A stretch of 64,000 nt of DNA, from assembly GCA_036971715.1 (NCBI GenBank), contig JAVHJL010000002.1:2326501-2390500 (forward strand), in the 5' to 3' direction. A program made the translations under genes and the position numbers. Source of the stretch: Arthrobotrys musiformis. Lineage: Eukaryota > Ascomycota > Orbiliomycetes > Orbiliales > Orbiliaceae. Shown one piece after another: positions 11,850-23,271 of this stretch. The notes beneath the pieces are model-generated. The model was given only the letters and a program-made list of their open reading frames with translations, had not been told where the DNA came from and searched no databases. The stretch's first letter is position 1, and the number at the start of each line of letters is the position of its first letter.

Positions 11850-12869
11850 TTTCACGGCATTTTCGTTAAATCACCATACCGTCACCATGATACGAAGCGA
11901 TACGAACATACTACATCCAGCGGCGCTGACTTTTATTACTTTTCTTTCTTTATTTTCTTTCCTTCTTTTAACGGCGCATTTTACGATTCACAAGACACAG
12001 ATCGGTGGAGTATCCCAAGGAACAGCCACTTGCGGACAACCCACTCGATCGGTTTAACGTTTTTCCTTTCTTCTTTCACATTCAATGATACCCCTTATAC
12101 TTTTTTCATTATTTTTCTTCATTTCGTTTCTTTTTCTTTCCATTCCATCGCCGGGAGCGGGATTTTTTTTATGTTTCATAGCCCCTTTGATACCCGGTGG
12201 TTCGAGTCCTTTCTGTACTATTACCACTACCACTTACATACTTATTCTCCTGTATTACCACATAGATCACCCCAAATGAGAAGGGTCATCTATCAGCTGG
12301 TTAGGATGTGCGGTTACTACTATTTAACACTTCTTAATGTATTTTATTAATCGGAATCAAATAAAAAACCGCGCATCGAGCATATTACCTTTAATTACTA
12401 CCACTTACGTCGAGAAAACGAGTGAATCGTAAAGTTTCAATGAACCAGTAACGTAGATGCGTTTGATCTAGTATAATCCCTTGACCAATAAATATCAAAT
12501 CGCATAAGAGAAGAGATAAAAACCACTAGCTAGAGGCATCGAATCGCCAAAAACCCCATTTCCAAACCCACAATGTCGCACGCATAATCGATGCCATGCA
12601 TAACAAAACTCATATGAACAAAATCGCAAAAGCCAGCCGGTTCCAAATCAAATCAAAATCCATCATAAACAGGATGAAGAAAGTGAACAAAACGCCAATC
12701 CCTCATCCCGCAGAGTCATACCGAAATACCCCTTCATCCATCATTAAAGCATAACCATCGCCGCAAAAAGAATCAAAACTAGGCAAAACGTAAATAGCAA
12801 AAAAAAAAAACTTCAGGAGATATACATAGTAGTCCCGCCAACATATGTACCATATTGCACCGTATTTAC
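11850..12869. other. Intergenic, 3' to 3'
   Basis: This kilobase separates converging genes. It is T-rich on the left (12060-12180) and A-rich on the right (A10 near 12801), as expected for two 3' untranslated regions on opposite strands. No gene was seen. Confidence 0.5.
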
Positions 12870-14984
12870 TCACTTACCAGCCTGCCTACCGCCACCTTCC
12901 TCGCCTGCTACTTTCCTCGTTCGACCTTCCTCCCTCATCCCTGGAATCTTCTTGTCTACCGCCCTTCGAATCAATCGTTCAAACAGCATAATTTGACGTT
13001 TACTCTCAGTCAGCCCCTCTGCATCCAGCCCCTTCAACTCCAATTCCAGATCGGCAGTATTCCTTGTCGTTAACGTATCATCGGGACCAGCCCTTTCATA
13101 TTCTTCATCATCCTTGTCATCGTCATACTCATCATGTCTATACCTTTGAAGACCTCGTATACTCCTCCTCGGCATCGGCGACCCCTCGGCCGTAACCGGT
13201 TTTTGTTGCATCTGTTGCATTTCCTCATCCCTTCGTTTCGCCCTCCACATCGACGCCGACGAATTAGGTGAAATAGTTTCATAAGACGCCGTTGATTTTC
13301 CAGCGCTATCATTCCCATTTTGCATAAACTCCGAAGGAATGGAACTCCTCCGCCTCCCGTGCCCCTGCACTATTCTTTTTCTAGATTCGTCGGGTACGGG
13401 TGTCCTGGTGTCGTCTCCTTCTTCGAGTTGGAGGGGAGGTTTGACCGGTGTCGTAGCGGACATGGCGGCATCCTGTTCACTTTTGATGTCCTCTAGTGCT
13501 TCTAGTCGTTTTTGCCGAAGTTCCTTGATGCTGGCGGTATCGCTCCATTCCACCGAACTCACCGATAATGCCGAGGTGGCGATCGATGATGTCGGGGAGT
13601 GTATCTCTGATGTATCATCGTCGTCTAAACCCCCTTCGTCCCCCGAACTATCGCTCTCGTGATGCTTCGCCGCATGTCCCGATATTCTTATTGGTGAATT
13701 CGAAAACATTGCTTTCGATATGTCGATACCCAGAACCCCAGTCGTAGGATCGGAAGATGCCCGACGGAGGGGAAATGTTGGTCTCTGGGCGCTACGGCGA
13801 GGATTACGGGAAGAACCGGGGCGCTGTGTAAAAACTAGTTGCTTAGATGGCGATTCTTGAAGCGTTGGGAGGATGATTTGGCTTTGTGGACGCTTTTTGG
13901 GAGTAGACTGATTGGACCGGGGCTTATGGCTCGAGGTCGAGATCTCGGTGCCTGTTGTGTCTAGCCAGGCTTTGAGGTAAGGCCCAGGTTCTGCGAGAGA
14001 TTGAGGCCGGGGTTTAGCGGGGGTATGGTTTCCTTTATCGTGAACTGGGAGGTTTGGGTGCTGGAGGATTGTTGAGAGAGGTTTCCTGGGAGTGTGGGTG
14101 GCCAAGCGTTCTGAGCCTCTATCTGAGGGGTATCCGTTACTACCAATAGTATTCAGTCTGCTCCAGATATTGCTGACGCGCTCGTTGGAGTTTTGGAGGA
14201 AGCCCGAAGGGACTGAACTAGTTTCCGAACGGGCAGGGAGAAGAGGGGCTTCGTTTTCGGTTATGGATACTCGACGAGATCTGTATACTGAAGGTGTATA
14301 GGTATCGTTTGTAGACGCCTTTGTCGAAGGTGTTCTTTTGATAGCCACGGTGGCCTTCCTGGGAGTCGCAACAGACGGATTTTTGAGAATACTCTCGTGA
14401 TGTTTATGAGGGAGATTCTCCTTCGTCCCGCGAACAGTATGTTCAGAACCATCCAACGAAGCCCCTCCCTCCTCTTCATCGTCACCATCATCTCCTGTCC
14501 ATCCCATGCCATTCCCGCGTACCGTACTCGTCGCCCCGGCCACCTGCTGTTGTCGGTATCTCTCCCTCTTCTCAAGGTACGCCTTCCTAAGTTTTGTAAC
14601 CCCCAGAAATATCCTCATAAAGTCTCTCAAAGCCTTATCATCGCCATTGACAATCTTATGAGGTTCCAAAAACGACAGATCCATCTTTAGGATGTCGTGT
14701 GCGATATGACCGATTAGGATACGGATGTTGCGCAACTGCGACTCCGGGGAGTGGTCTCGCGGGGTGGCATAGGGAAGTTTAAGATGAAAGAGAAGTTCGT
14801 AGAGGTCGAGGAGGAGAGACGGGGTTATGTCGGTGAGGTAGCGGACGGGGACGAGAGGGGTACCGGTGATGATGGCATTGATCTGGAGGATGACATCTGA
14901 GGAGGGTGGAATGTCAGTGGTTGACCAGAAGATGGGATTCGTGGATGGCGCATTGTCACCGGAGTCGGGGATGAGAGACGGCAT
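12870..14984 (-). CDS. DUF5745 (CEP95-like N-terminal domain) protein
   Basis: A single long frame of 704 codons starts at ATG 14984. Residues about 28-140 form a compact helical domain (VILQINAIITGTPLVPV, TPSLLLDLYELLF, KIVNGDDKALRDFMRIFLG) that resembles DUF5745, the calponin-homology-like domain at the start of the human centrosomal protein CEP95. The rest is disordered, rich in Ser, Pro, Arg and acidic patches, with a basic helical end (LFERLIRRAVDKKIPGM). In fungi the role is not established; a spindle-pole or microtubule link is inference from CEP95. The stop lies inside a perfect donor sequence (GTAAGTGAG), so the true C terminus may continue into a short further exon. The gene is divergent from DOT1, with 1.8 kb between them. 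Confidence 0.72.
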   Translation of the reverse strand: MPSLIPDSGDNAPSTNPIFWSTTDIPPSSDVILQINAIITGTPLVPVRYLTDITPSLLLDLYELLFHLKLPYATPRDHSPESQLRNIRILIGHIAHDILKMDLSFLEPHKIVNGDDKALRDFMRIFLGVTKLRKAYLEKRERYRQQQVAGATSTVRGNGMGWTGDDGDDEEEGGASLDGSEHTVRGTKENLPHKHHESILKNPSVATPRKATVAIKRTPSTKASTNDTYTPSVYRSRRVSITENEAPLLPARSETSSVPSGFLQNSNERVSNIWSRLNTIGSNGYPSDRGSERLATHTPRKPLSTILQHPNLPVHDKGNHTPAKPRPQSLAEPGPYLKAWLDTTGTEISTSSHKPRSNQSTPKKRPQSQIILPTLQESPSKQLVFTQRPGSSRNPRRSAQRPTFPLRRASSDPTTGVLGIDISKAMFSNSPIRISGHAAKHHESDSSGDEGGLDDDDTSEIHSPTSSIATSALSVSSVEWSDTASIKELRQKRLEALEDIKSEQDAAMSATTPVKPPLQLEEGDDTRTPVPDESRKRIVQGHGRRRSSIPSEFMQNGNDSAGKSTASYETISPNSSASMWRAKRRDEEMQQMQQKPVTAEGSPMPRRSIRGLQRYRHDEYDDDKDDEEYERAGPDDTLTTRNTADLELELKGLDAEGLTESKRQIMLFERLIRRAVDKKIPGMREEGRTRKVAGEEGGGRQAGK

Positions 14985-16764
14985 TCATGCTATTCTCGTC
15001 TGCGGTCTGGTGAATGATGTCTGATGTCCGATGATGGTGTAGTTGTGGTTGTGGTTGTAGTTGTGGCGGTGGCGCTGGGGGGTAGAGGAGGAGGAGGAGG
15101 AGAGGAGGAGGGAGAGGGGGGGGGCTGGTGAGAGAAAGAAGGAAAAGAGTTGTCGCTGTCGTTGTCGTTGTCGGTGACGTTGTTGTGATGTGGACTCGGT
15201 TGATTAATGGCTGATTTGATGGCACTGATTGATTGACTGATTGACAGAAGATGTGTTGGCGATGTGCAGCTCTTTTTCAAAGGTTCGCCAACGACATGTC
15301 AACACATCCCACAACACATGCCGTATCCATCCAACCTCTCCGCAGAAACATTCCAACATGGAATATAAAATGCATCATCTCCATACTTCTCTTCTATCAT
15401 TTCTTCAATATACATACTCATACCTGCTCCATCAATCCGGCTAGACCATACCATACGGTACGTGCACCATGAACGATGCTTGGAACTAATCAACTATCAA
15501 CAGCACGGAAGCATGCACGAGATTGACAGATATGGGTTTTCTCCATCCGCCAGGAACAAACAAGTCAGGCCTTCACAGCCGCGTTCTCCTGCATCTGACA
15601 AGCCTGCTGCACTGCACACTGCACTGTTCCACTCCCCTGCCGGATCCCTCAAATGCTGCGCTGCAGTGTACAGGAGATTTATATATAGCAGACCGCCTAC
15701 TGCTTTTTATACATACCTCCTGGTACTGGCTGAAGTACTTGCTCACTTCTGTGCTGTAGGCACTTTATTGCACCGTAGCAGTCCTATTACCCGCCCAACC
15801 AAGGAGGGGCGGCTTCGACTTGCAATGACTGATGTTTGAGCCATCAAGGATCCGCCAGAGCTAAAGCTGATTCGATCGAGAGGCATCATACGGAGTATCG
15901 ACGCCGTCAAACAGCGAACATGGCTGATTGTATTATATAATATCGACGACTGGACCTTCCGCTTTCCCTCCTTTTCTCTCATCCTTCCCTCCCGTCCGCC
16001 CTTCTCTTTCCCACAATCAATCAAGCTTCGGTGCGGATAAATATATCGGGCTCGGCCTGTCTCTTTTCAGACAAAAATAAAAAGGACAAATTTCGTCTGA
16101 TTTGTTATTTTGCTCATATATCATATCAGACCTTGGCCGGGCTTGACTAACCAGCTAACTAGTTTCGTACAACGACCAGCCAGCCGACTGGGGTGCCGGT
16201 GCCTTCCAAGGTTTAAGGCCAGCCAGGCGAGGCGAAAACTTGAAAACCTTCTTTGCTTTGCTTTGCTCAACTCTCACTCATCCCACCTCGTCTCGTCTTC
16301 TCTTCCCTTCCCCCTTCTCTTCTCTTCGATACTCCTCTTGTCAGTCTCGCTCTTCCTACCCCTCGTCCGTCCTTCCTCCCGGCCATGCGATTCTCTCTAA
16401 TATAATATACCATATAATACCTCCACCTTCCAGCGCAAACTTCCAGCCTAGAAAAAAAGCCCCCCAGCCGTCCACAATTTTATCCCATTCCCTTACATCA
16501 TCTCAACCTCGATTTGGTCACACTATCTTTTTTTTTTTTTTTTTTCCTTCCATACCCTCATCAACAAACCGTTGGACCGTTTTTTAGTACCTGTCAGTTT
16601 CTTTACTCGTGCAGCATCCCGATAAGCCAACAGCGCATACCTACCCACTCGGCTCCCTCCCGTCCGATATCTCTCTCATCTCCTCGTGCGCGTGCCTTAC
16701 CTGTCACCCCTTTTTTCGTCCGATATATTGTTTTTTTTCTTGTTTTTGCCTTTGGTTGCCCGGC
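14985..16764. promoter_or_regulatory. Divergent upstream region between the DUF5745 gene and DOT1
   Basis: This 1.8-kb stretch lies between two outward-reading genes. It contains a G-rich repeat next to the DUF5745 gene, CCAGCCAGCC near 16176, a long C/T-rich leader from 16250 and a T18 run at 16528-16545 ahead of DOT1. Small open frames are present but none looks like a gene. Confidence 0.45.
15041..15124. repeat. G-rich microsatellite: (GTTGTG)n followed by (GAG)n and G8
   Basis: Imperfect GTTGTG hexamers (15041-15070) run into GGTGGCGCTGGGGGG and then GAG triplets ending in eight G. The region lies 60-140 bp upstream of the DUF5745 start codon and has several closely spaced G runs that could fold into a G-quadruplex. 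Confidence 0.8.
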
Positions 16765-18634
16765 ATGTCGTTCTTCAACCAGTTCCATAAAAAAGGCACC
16801 AACATCACCAAGGTCTCGGAAACGATCAAAGTCACTAGAACCCTCGTGCCGGCGTCCAAGGCCGCGAAACCATCCCCTCCTCCTAATTCCCGCGAACCAC
16901 GTTACGTCAGTAACGGCTCCACCGCTACCGTCACGACTATCTCCCAACCATCCCGCAAGCGGAAGCTACAGTCATCGCGCGCCGATACACCAAACTCCAG
17001 CGGTAGTGGTAGCAGTGTTTACTTCGCCGCGGATGTCCGGTCATCATCGTCTACTCCGATCAAGAAGCAAAAATCCAAGACTGTCCTCGCCAAACGTACG
17101 CCGGAACTTGAGAACCGCTTGTCTAGTAGTGAAGACGAGTCGGATAATAACTCTGAGATGTCGGATTTACGGCGGAAGAGCCGGGCAAGTCGGTCGCTGG
17201 AATCGGACGTCACGATATACTCTGGTGAAAAGAGGAACATGGTGAATCCGGGCTCTTTCACAGACCGTCCTCTAAAGATTGTGGATGCACGGAGTATTGC
17301 GAATCTTAGTACCGGAGGATATAAACTATGTACGCCCCTTCCCTTTTTATTTTCTTCGACATTATATACGTTTTATACATAAAACGGTAGAGGTAGCGAT
17401 ACTAACGTATATACAAAGATTTTCCACAGGAAGGACTCCCCACAGACGTCTCAGTCCACCATGTCGGCAGTCCCCTAACCGAAAAATACAGCCTCGTAAT
17501 ACCAGACGACCTTGATGAATTCCGACCTATCGACGATATCTCCGCTACCGTCGAAACAGTTGCCAAATGCCTTATGACCAACGAACAAGCGGAGGCCATC
17601 CTTGACGAAGAAAATGGTATCTTACGAAGACTCAACCGATTCAAGAATACGAAGAAACAGAGGGATTATATGTGTGTCTTGAAGGAATATAACGTTCTAG
17701 TCAGGGAGATGAGGAAGAACGGGGCGATGAAGCAGAATATTGAGAACCTGGAGGTTTTGCCAAGTACACTGGTGGATTACATCCTTACACAGTGTTATCA
17801 GAGGGTGGTTTCGAAGGAGGCCAAGTTGGTGAAAGAGGATGAGAGTACGTTTTTCTTGCATATTGATATTGGGGGGGGGGGGGGGGGGGGGGCTACGGAT
17901 TTACTAACGCTTTCGGGGTCTTCTACAGAAGCATTCACTGATAACGTGTACGGCGAACTCTTGGGACCTCTTTTACGGCAAATGTTCCAAAAGGCCGGGC
18001 TACGGCCATCCTCTGTTTTCGTCGATTTAGGATCGGGCGTTGGGAATGCGGTTCTTCACGCCGCTCTTGAATACGGATGTGAGAGCTGGGGAGTTGAGAT
18101 GATGGCTCGGGCGGCGAAAGTCGCTGACGACCAGGCAAAAGAGTTTAAGTATCGCACAAGGCTCTGGGGCATCAATACTGGCAGTGTGGCATTGAGACAT
18201 GCGTCATTTTTTAATTGCGATGATATCGATGCGGCAATGAAACGCGCCGATGTGCTGGTACGTTTATTTCTTGGTGTTCTAACTTCAAGATTACACTCTA
18301 TATACGTTTTCTAAACACGGCTAACTCTATAATTTTATAGCTCGTCAATAACTTCGCCTTCCAAGCCAAAACTAACGACCAGCTAGTTTTGAAGTTTCTT
18401 GATCTAAAGGATGGCGCAAAAATCATATCTCTCAAGCCCTTCGTCGAGGCCGGAAGAGTCATCAACGACCGCAACTGCGGGGATCCGCTGAATAATTTCC
18501 GGAGTGAGACATTCGAGGTGTTCGGTCATGGAAACGTTAGTTGGACGGATAGTAGCTTGAAGTGGTATCTTACGACCGTTGATCGGGAGCCCGTGAGAAG
18601 TTATTGGAAACAGGCCGGAAGACCTCGTCGATAA
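16765..18634 (+). CDS. DOT1: Dot1 histone H3-K79 methyltransferase
   Basis: Dot1 methylates lysine 79 of histone H3 in nucleosomes using S-adenosylmethionine. Four exons (16765-17329, 17419-17844, 17929-18257, 18341-18634) give 537 residues. The N-terminal part is basic, Ser/Lys-rich and disordered, as expected for nucleosome and DNA contact. The catalytic half has the family blocks TDNVYGELLGP, the SAM motif VDLGSGVGN near residue 360, the acidic SWGVEMM strand end, LVNNFAF across the last junction and KFLDLKDGAKIISLKPF. An in-frame ATG is also found only in the leader region of the longer frame; 16765 (MSFFNQF) is chosen because the upstream residues are low-complexity leader. All three donors are GTACG type. 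Intron 2 holds a G22 run and is 84 bp with no stop, so retaining it would keep frame. It converges on ATG16. Confidence 0.93.
17871..17892 (+). repeat. Run of 22 G inside DOT1 intron 2
   Basis: Twenty-two consecutive G are seen on the coding strand within the 84-bp second intron of DOT1. The true length is uncertain because such runs are hard to sequence. Confidence 0.85.
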
Positions 18635-19287
18635 AGAGGAAATCCCGCTTGAAGGCTTTGGGAGTCTCCACACTCCATTTGGTTGCTCTGCCGCATTTTC
18701 AACATGGCAGAGCGTAGGTTTGGAGGGCATGCACACAGTATGCTTGTTTGATTCGCGCAACCCGCATCTGACAATTTCTTCTTCTTTCATTTCGGCAACG
18801 ATGGCGGGTTTTTGTTCCTTGGTTCGGCATTTTATAGGTCTCTTTTAGTTTGTTGCCTTGGATTTGGCGACCACTGGGTGGTGTACCCCGTCTTTGGCAC
18901 CAGTTTTGGGGGGTTTTTTTTTCTTCTCTTTTTTCATCAAAAAAAGAGTGCATGGCTACCAGTGCGGTTTGGGTTTATTCCCATCCCATTACCCGTTTTA
19001 TTACCCGATCTTTTTCCCTTTCACTGTCCATGGCTTGGTTCCTTGGTAGACTCTTTCTTTTCCTTTGGCTTCCCTTTGGATATCCACCTCTTTGCTGCTC
19101 TCTTGGGACCATATATTTGTAGAGTAGAATAGCGTGTTCGCTTTCCCGGTTTCCTTTTCCTTCCTTTCGAGTATGAGAATCTGAGCGTGAGAAAGGGTTG
19201 ATAGACGATGCATATCCTCCTATTTCCCGTCGAGTGTGGTAGACTTTCGTAGTTTCGTATCGGCATATATGTTGAGGCGGGGGAGAA
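18635..19287. other. Intergenic, 3' to 3', between DOT1 and ATG16
   Basis: This 653-bp stretch is T-rich, as expected for the DOT1 3' untranslated region and the tail of ATG16. No gene was seen. Confidence 0.5.
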
Positions 19288-19945
19288 TCATGAATACTTG
19301 GAATTATTATTCATAGCATCGGCCTCATCTTTCTTCAGTGCCATCCACCTGGCAATCAACTCCTCGTTCTCAGATTTCAACCTCATCTTCGCTTGTTCTC
19401 CGATATTAAGTTGGATATTCAGGGCAATAATCTCATCCTGCAGATTCTCGATCATTTTACGGTTGAGTTTCGATTCATCCTCCTTTGATTTCACCTTTTG
19501 TTCGAGATGGTAGCGTTCTGTTTTGACTTTATCTAGCTCTCGGAGGTTCGCGGTTGATGATTTTTGGAGGAGGGTTAGGGCTGTTGTAGCGGTTGTTAGT
19601 TGGCTTTGGAGGGCTGTACGGTCCTTTTGGGAGGCTGCTAGATCGGTGCGAAGGGTTGTGAGGGTTGCGTGGAGGGATTGCAGTTCTGCGGAGAGTTTGG
19701 ACTGTTGCTGGTCTGTTGATGCAGGAGTGGAGGTTGTTGAGGCTATGGGAGTGGAGGTTAGGATTGCTGCTCGGTCTGCGAGGCGGGAGTCTATCGAAGG
19801 TTGTTAGTAGGATGTAGGGGATGGGTGTTGAATTAGTCAGAGGGATAGCCGTACATTCGGAAATAAGTGAAGCCTGAGATTTCTCACGCAAGTCTCGTTC
19901 GGCGAAGGCGACGAGGAGGTCGGAGCGCCAGGTAGCTAGAGCCAT
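19288..19945 (-). CDS. ATG16: Autophagy protein Atg16
   Basis: Atg16 dimerises and binds the Atg12-Atg5 conjugate, placing the Atg8-lipidation enzyme on the growing autophagosome membrane. Two exons (19945-19855 and 19790-19288; intron 64 bp, donor GTACGG, acceptor TAG with a CTAAC branch site) give 197 residues, the usual size for fungal Atg16. The N-terminal MALATWRSDLL...RDLREKSQASLISEYSRLADR matches the Atg5-binding helix. A long coiled coil follows (about 70-185), with DESKLNRKMIENLQDEI and the conserved ending ENEELIARWMALKKDEADAMN. The WD40 domain of animal ATG16L1 is absent, as is normal in fungi. It is divergent from YPT7, another gene of the vacuole and autophagy route. Confidence 0.9.
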
Positions 19946-20664
19946 CGCTAGTGAGGATGATGATGGCGATGGCGATGGTGATGATGAGGGCAGCGATGAA
20001 GGCGATGGCGGTGATGGTGATGGCGATGGTGGAGTGGATTGTATTGGGGATGGTGGAGAATGCGAGGTTGTAGTTGCCGTGTTTGGGAGGGAACTCCGTC
20101 ATTTGCGCATCATGTCATCCGATGCTGCGAGAGTCCTCTTCAACATCAACCTCAAACGTCAGCAGCGCTTCATCATCAACCTCACGGCTTCTTATATACT
20201 ATCACACAGCACACCACAGCACATCTGGATCTAAGGAAGAAGTGAGGAGTCAACATCGACAGAGTCCCGTCGTCAGCTTCATCCCTCGTGGGCTCTTTTT
20301 TTAACCCGTTTGTTCGATTCGATTCAATTCTGGAACAAACATTACTCGCATTCCCCAGCCACCTTTGCCTCCCTCCGACCAACCAGCCAGCAGCCAGCCA
20401 ACGAGGAAGCCAGCCAGCCAGCCAGCGGAGCGATAGCTAAGTAGCTCCTCTTCTTTCGTCCGAACTCGAACCCTCGTCGCTCCGCCGCCGATATCTTTCT
20501 TCCTCACTCCTCTCTCCTCCTCTTCTGCCTGATATCCACCCCATCTCCCATATTCCTCGTATTCGTCCTCCGACGTCACATCCACTATATCCCGGATCCC
20601 GGATCCTGAACGGCCCCTTCATAGACCACACGACAGATAGGTATCGCCTGCCCGCTCGACCAAG
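19946..20664. promoter_or_regulatory. Divergent promoter region between ATG16 and YPT7
   Basis: These 719 bp lie between outward-reading genes. They contain a GATGGC/GATGGT repeat beside ATG16 and a CCAGCCAGC-rich tract (20378-20428) plus C/T-rich leader before YPT7. No gene was seen. Confidence 0.45.
19951..20040. repeat. Imperfect GATGGC/GATGGT hexamer repeat
   Basis: About 90 bp of GATGGC, GATGGT and GATGAT units lie a few bases upstream of the ATG16 start codon, in what is probably its 5' leader. Confidence 0.8.
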
Positions 20665-22008
20665 ATGTCCTCGAGAAAGAAGGTCTTACTCAAGGTATGC
20701 CCATCCTTCGTTCGTCCCGCAGTCTCTCGCCCGACCACGTCTACTCGGAGCCCCAGGGAGCATGCGTAGCTCGTGCTTCTTCTTCTTCTTGTTCTTCTGC
20801 CTCCTTTGTACTTCTGTCCCTTCCTCCCAAATAAAAACATTATATAAAAACCATCTATAATATACATCATCTCTCTGGAAACGAAAACGAATTCATGGAA
20901 TCCTCGACCGCTCTCATCTTCTCTCCTCTTTTCCTCCTACGTTTACATCCTCCTCTTCGTGGTCTTCTTTTCTTCTTCTTCAACTGGACTAACATATTCA
21001 CCAATCACGAATTCGTCTCCGTGCGAATTGCTTCTTGACATTTGTGACAACACCTACAGAACAAGAATTCTGACTACAAGTTGAAGGTCATCATTCTAGG
21101 CGATAGCGGTGTAGGGAAGACCTCATTGATGAACCAATATGTAAGAATCCCCTCTTTTCGCCCTGGAGGAAATGGCACCCCCACAGTATCTATGGGGGTT
21201 TATCTTTTCCTGCGCAAGATAAAAAAGGCGTCTGATGGCTGACTATTTTTTCTTTTCTTTTTCTTTTCTTCTTTACGATGGAATGTAGGTCAACAAGAAG
21301 TTCAGCGCTTCCTACAAAGCCACCATTGGCGCAGATTTCCTCACAAAAGAAGTCTTAGTGGACGATAGGCTGGTCACTATGCAGGTTTGTGCTCCTCCCC
21401 GCAAAAATGTTCGCCTCACAAATAAAACTGCCCCTACTAATTCACTTTTTTTTTTCTAAAAAAAATAGATTTGGGATACAGCCGGACAAGAGCGTTTCCA
21501 ATCCCTCGGCGTGGCCTTCTACCGCGGTGCCGATTGCTGCGTCCTCGTCTACGACGTCAACAACCAAAAGTCGTTCGAAACACTCGATTCCTGGAGAGAT
21601 GAGTTCTTAATACAAGCTTCTCCTCGGGATGCAGACTCATTCCCCTTCGTTGTTATCGGAAACAAAATCGATGTAGACGATGGCAAGAGGCAGGTTCCAC
21701 AGAAGAGAGCCATGGCATTCTGTCAGAGCAAAGGCAATTTGCCATATTTCGAGACTAGCGCAAAGGAGGCGATCAATGTCGAGCAAGCTTTTGAGGGTAT
21801 GTTGTTATTTCCCTTTCCTTTGTTTTTGGCTTTCCAAAATCTACAAGCCTTCGGGAGGGGTTTATCGATGCTAATGATAGGGGTTTCTATAGTGATCGCA
21901 AGGCATGCGCTAGCTCAGGAGGAGGCTGAGGAGTATACCGGCGACTTTGGAGCATCGACTATCGTCGATATTGGGGCCGATGCCGACAGAGACGGATGCG
22001 CTTGTTAG
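20665..22008 (+). CDS. YPT7: Rab7-family GTPase Ypt7
   Basis: Ypt7 governs fusion of vacuoles, late endosomes and autophagosomes through the HOPS complex. Five exons (20665-20694, 21087-21140, 21289-21384, 21469-21796, 21893-22008) give 207 residues. All G-box motifs are present: P-loop GDSGVGKTS from residue 15, effector region ASYKATIGADF, WDTAGQE at 62-68, NKID at 125-128 and ETSAK at 155-159. The C terminus CAC is the double-prenylation signal. The first exon codes only MSSRKKVLLK. The second junction uses a weak TGAAG acceptor to restore the conserved KVLLKVIILGD; a stronger CTACAG acceptor 27 bp earlier is in frame and would insert NKNSDYKLK. The first intron is 392 bp, longer than most here. 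The neighbour ATG16 acts in the same pathway. Confidence 0.95.
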
Positions 22009-23271
22009 AAGCGCTTGTTTTTAATTGCGAAAGCACAGGAGCGGATCTGGGCGCATCTTTGTCCGATATCAAGATAGGATTGATGATGATTTGGCAGACG
22101 GTAGAATATTGTATCTACCCGAAAATACTCTTCTTTGGAGTTGTAAAGATGGCTGTTTACGGGAAGCCCCGAAAGATTGGACGAAATAATGATGAATACT
22201 GGTAGTTTCGGCTCGCTGCTTTTTTATATTATGTTTGGCTTTGCATTCAACTGCTCTTTTTCTCTTTTCCAGTATATACCCTCGTCACCTGCAACGTTAT
22301 CCTTTTTTTCTTCTCTTTTTTTTTGTTTCTCTGCAATTGGTCATTTGGATTTCTTCCCTCTCGGTTTTCTCTTGGATACTCTTGAAAAATCTTCAGACTT
22401 GGGTTTTTTTGAAGTGGGATTGATTATTGTTAATTTCTTTTTGGAGATTTATATATACTACGGCCCTTTTTTTACCAGATATAAATTCATCCCCCCATCA
22501 TGCATATTTATCTTTTGATTGAGTTTTATTTGCTTTATATATCGTGGCGTCGATGGAGCTTTGAGCTCTTACGTAAGAATCTAGAAGCTCGAAGCTAGAG
22601 CTAGCTAGAGTACGATGTATCCATCAACTCGTCGAGCCGTGGGAGAAATTCGATTGTCGAGACAAACCCATGGGTTAATATCGAGATCCTGGTTTTTTAT
22701 CTACTCGCTAGGCGTGTAGCACCAGGTAGAGTTGGGTTTGAAGGGGTCTGCTGTTGTGTCTGTGCTTTTATGCAAGGGTTTGGATTTTTATTGATTGATG
22801 TCCTTGGCCGCGGCTTTGCTTCGTTGTGGTTTGGTGCTGGGTGGATTTCTATTGGATTTCTAATATTTGAGTATCCTCGATGGTATAATACCTTACATAG
22901 AATGGTATCGATTTATCTTGTAGGCTAAATGATGCTATTTTTTCCTCCTAGGATATATATACACACAAAAGATAGACAGGGGAGGGGAAGAAATAGCCTC
23001 GATTCTAGTTATCGCAACCAATTTGAATAGTCGAAGAGATGGCTAGAAAGACACCGGTTTGATCAATTGAGAAACATGAGGAATACCCAAAACATGCATC
23101 TACCAGCTCAAAGCACAAATAAAAACTGTAAGAACTTACAATATAGTTGCTGAAGTTATGATACATCCATCAATGCATTGTATACATGTAAGTTTAAAAT
23201 ATATTTATATAGGCATGAAGCTCCAAAGTGACAGTAGTATTAATGTTTTTTTTTTTTTTTTTTTTCTTATG

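Noticed and set aside
15433..15470. GACCATACCATACGG, a possible 5S rRNA start
   Set aside because: The following bases do not match 5S rRNA internal control regions.
16514..17245. 243-codon alternative frame over the DOT1 leader and first exon
   Set aside because: It is Ser/Arg/Pro-rich, begins in the T18 run and has no conserved block; the overlapping frame leads into the DOT1 domain.
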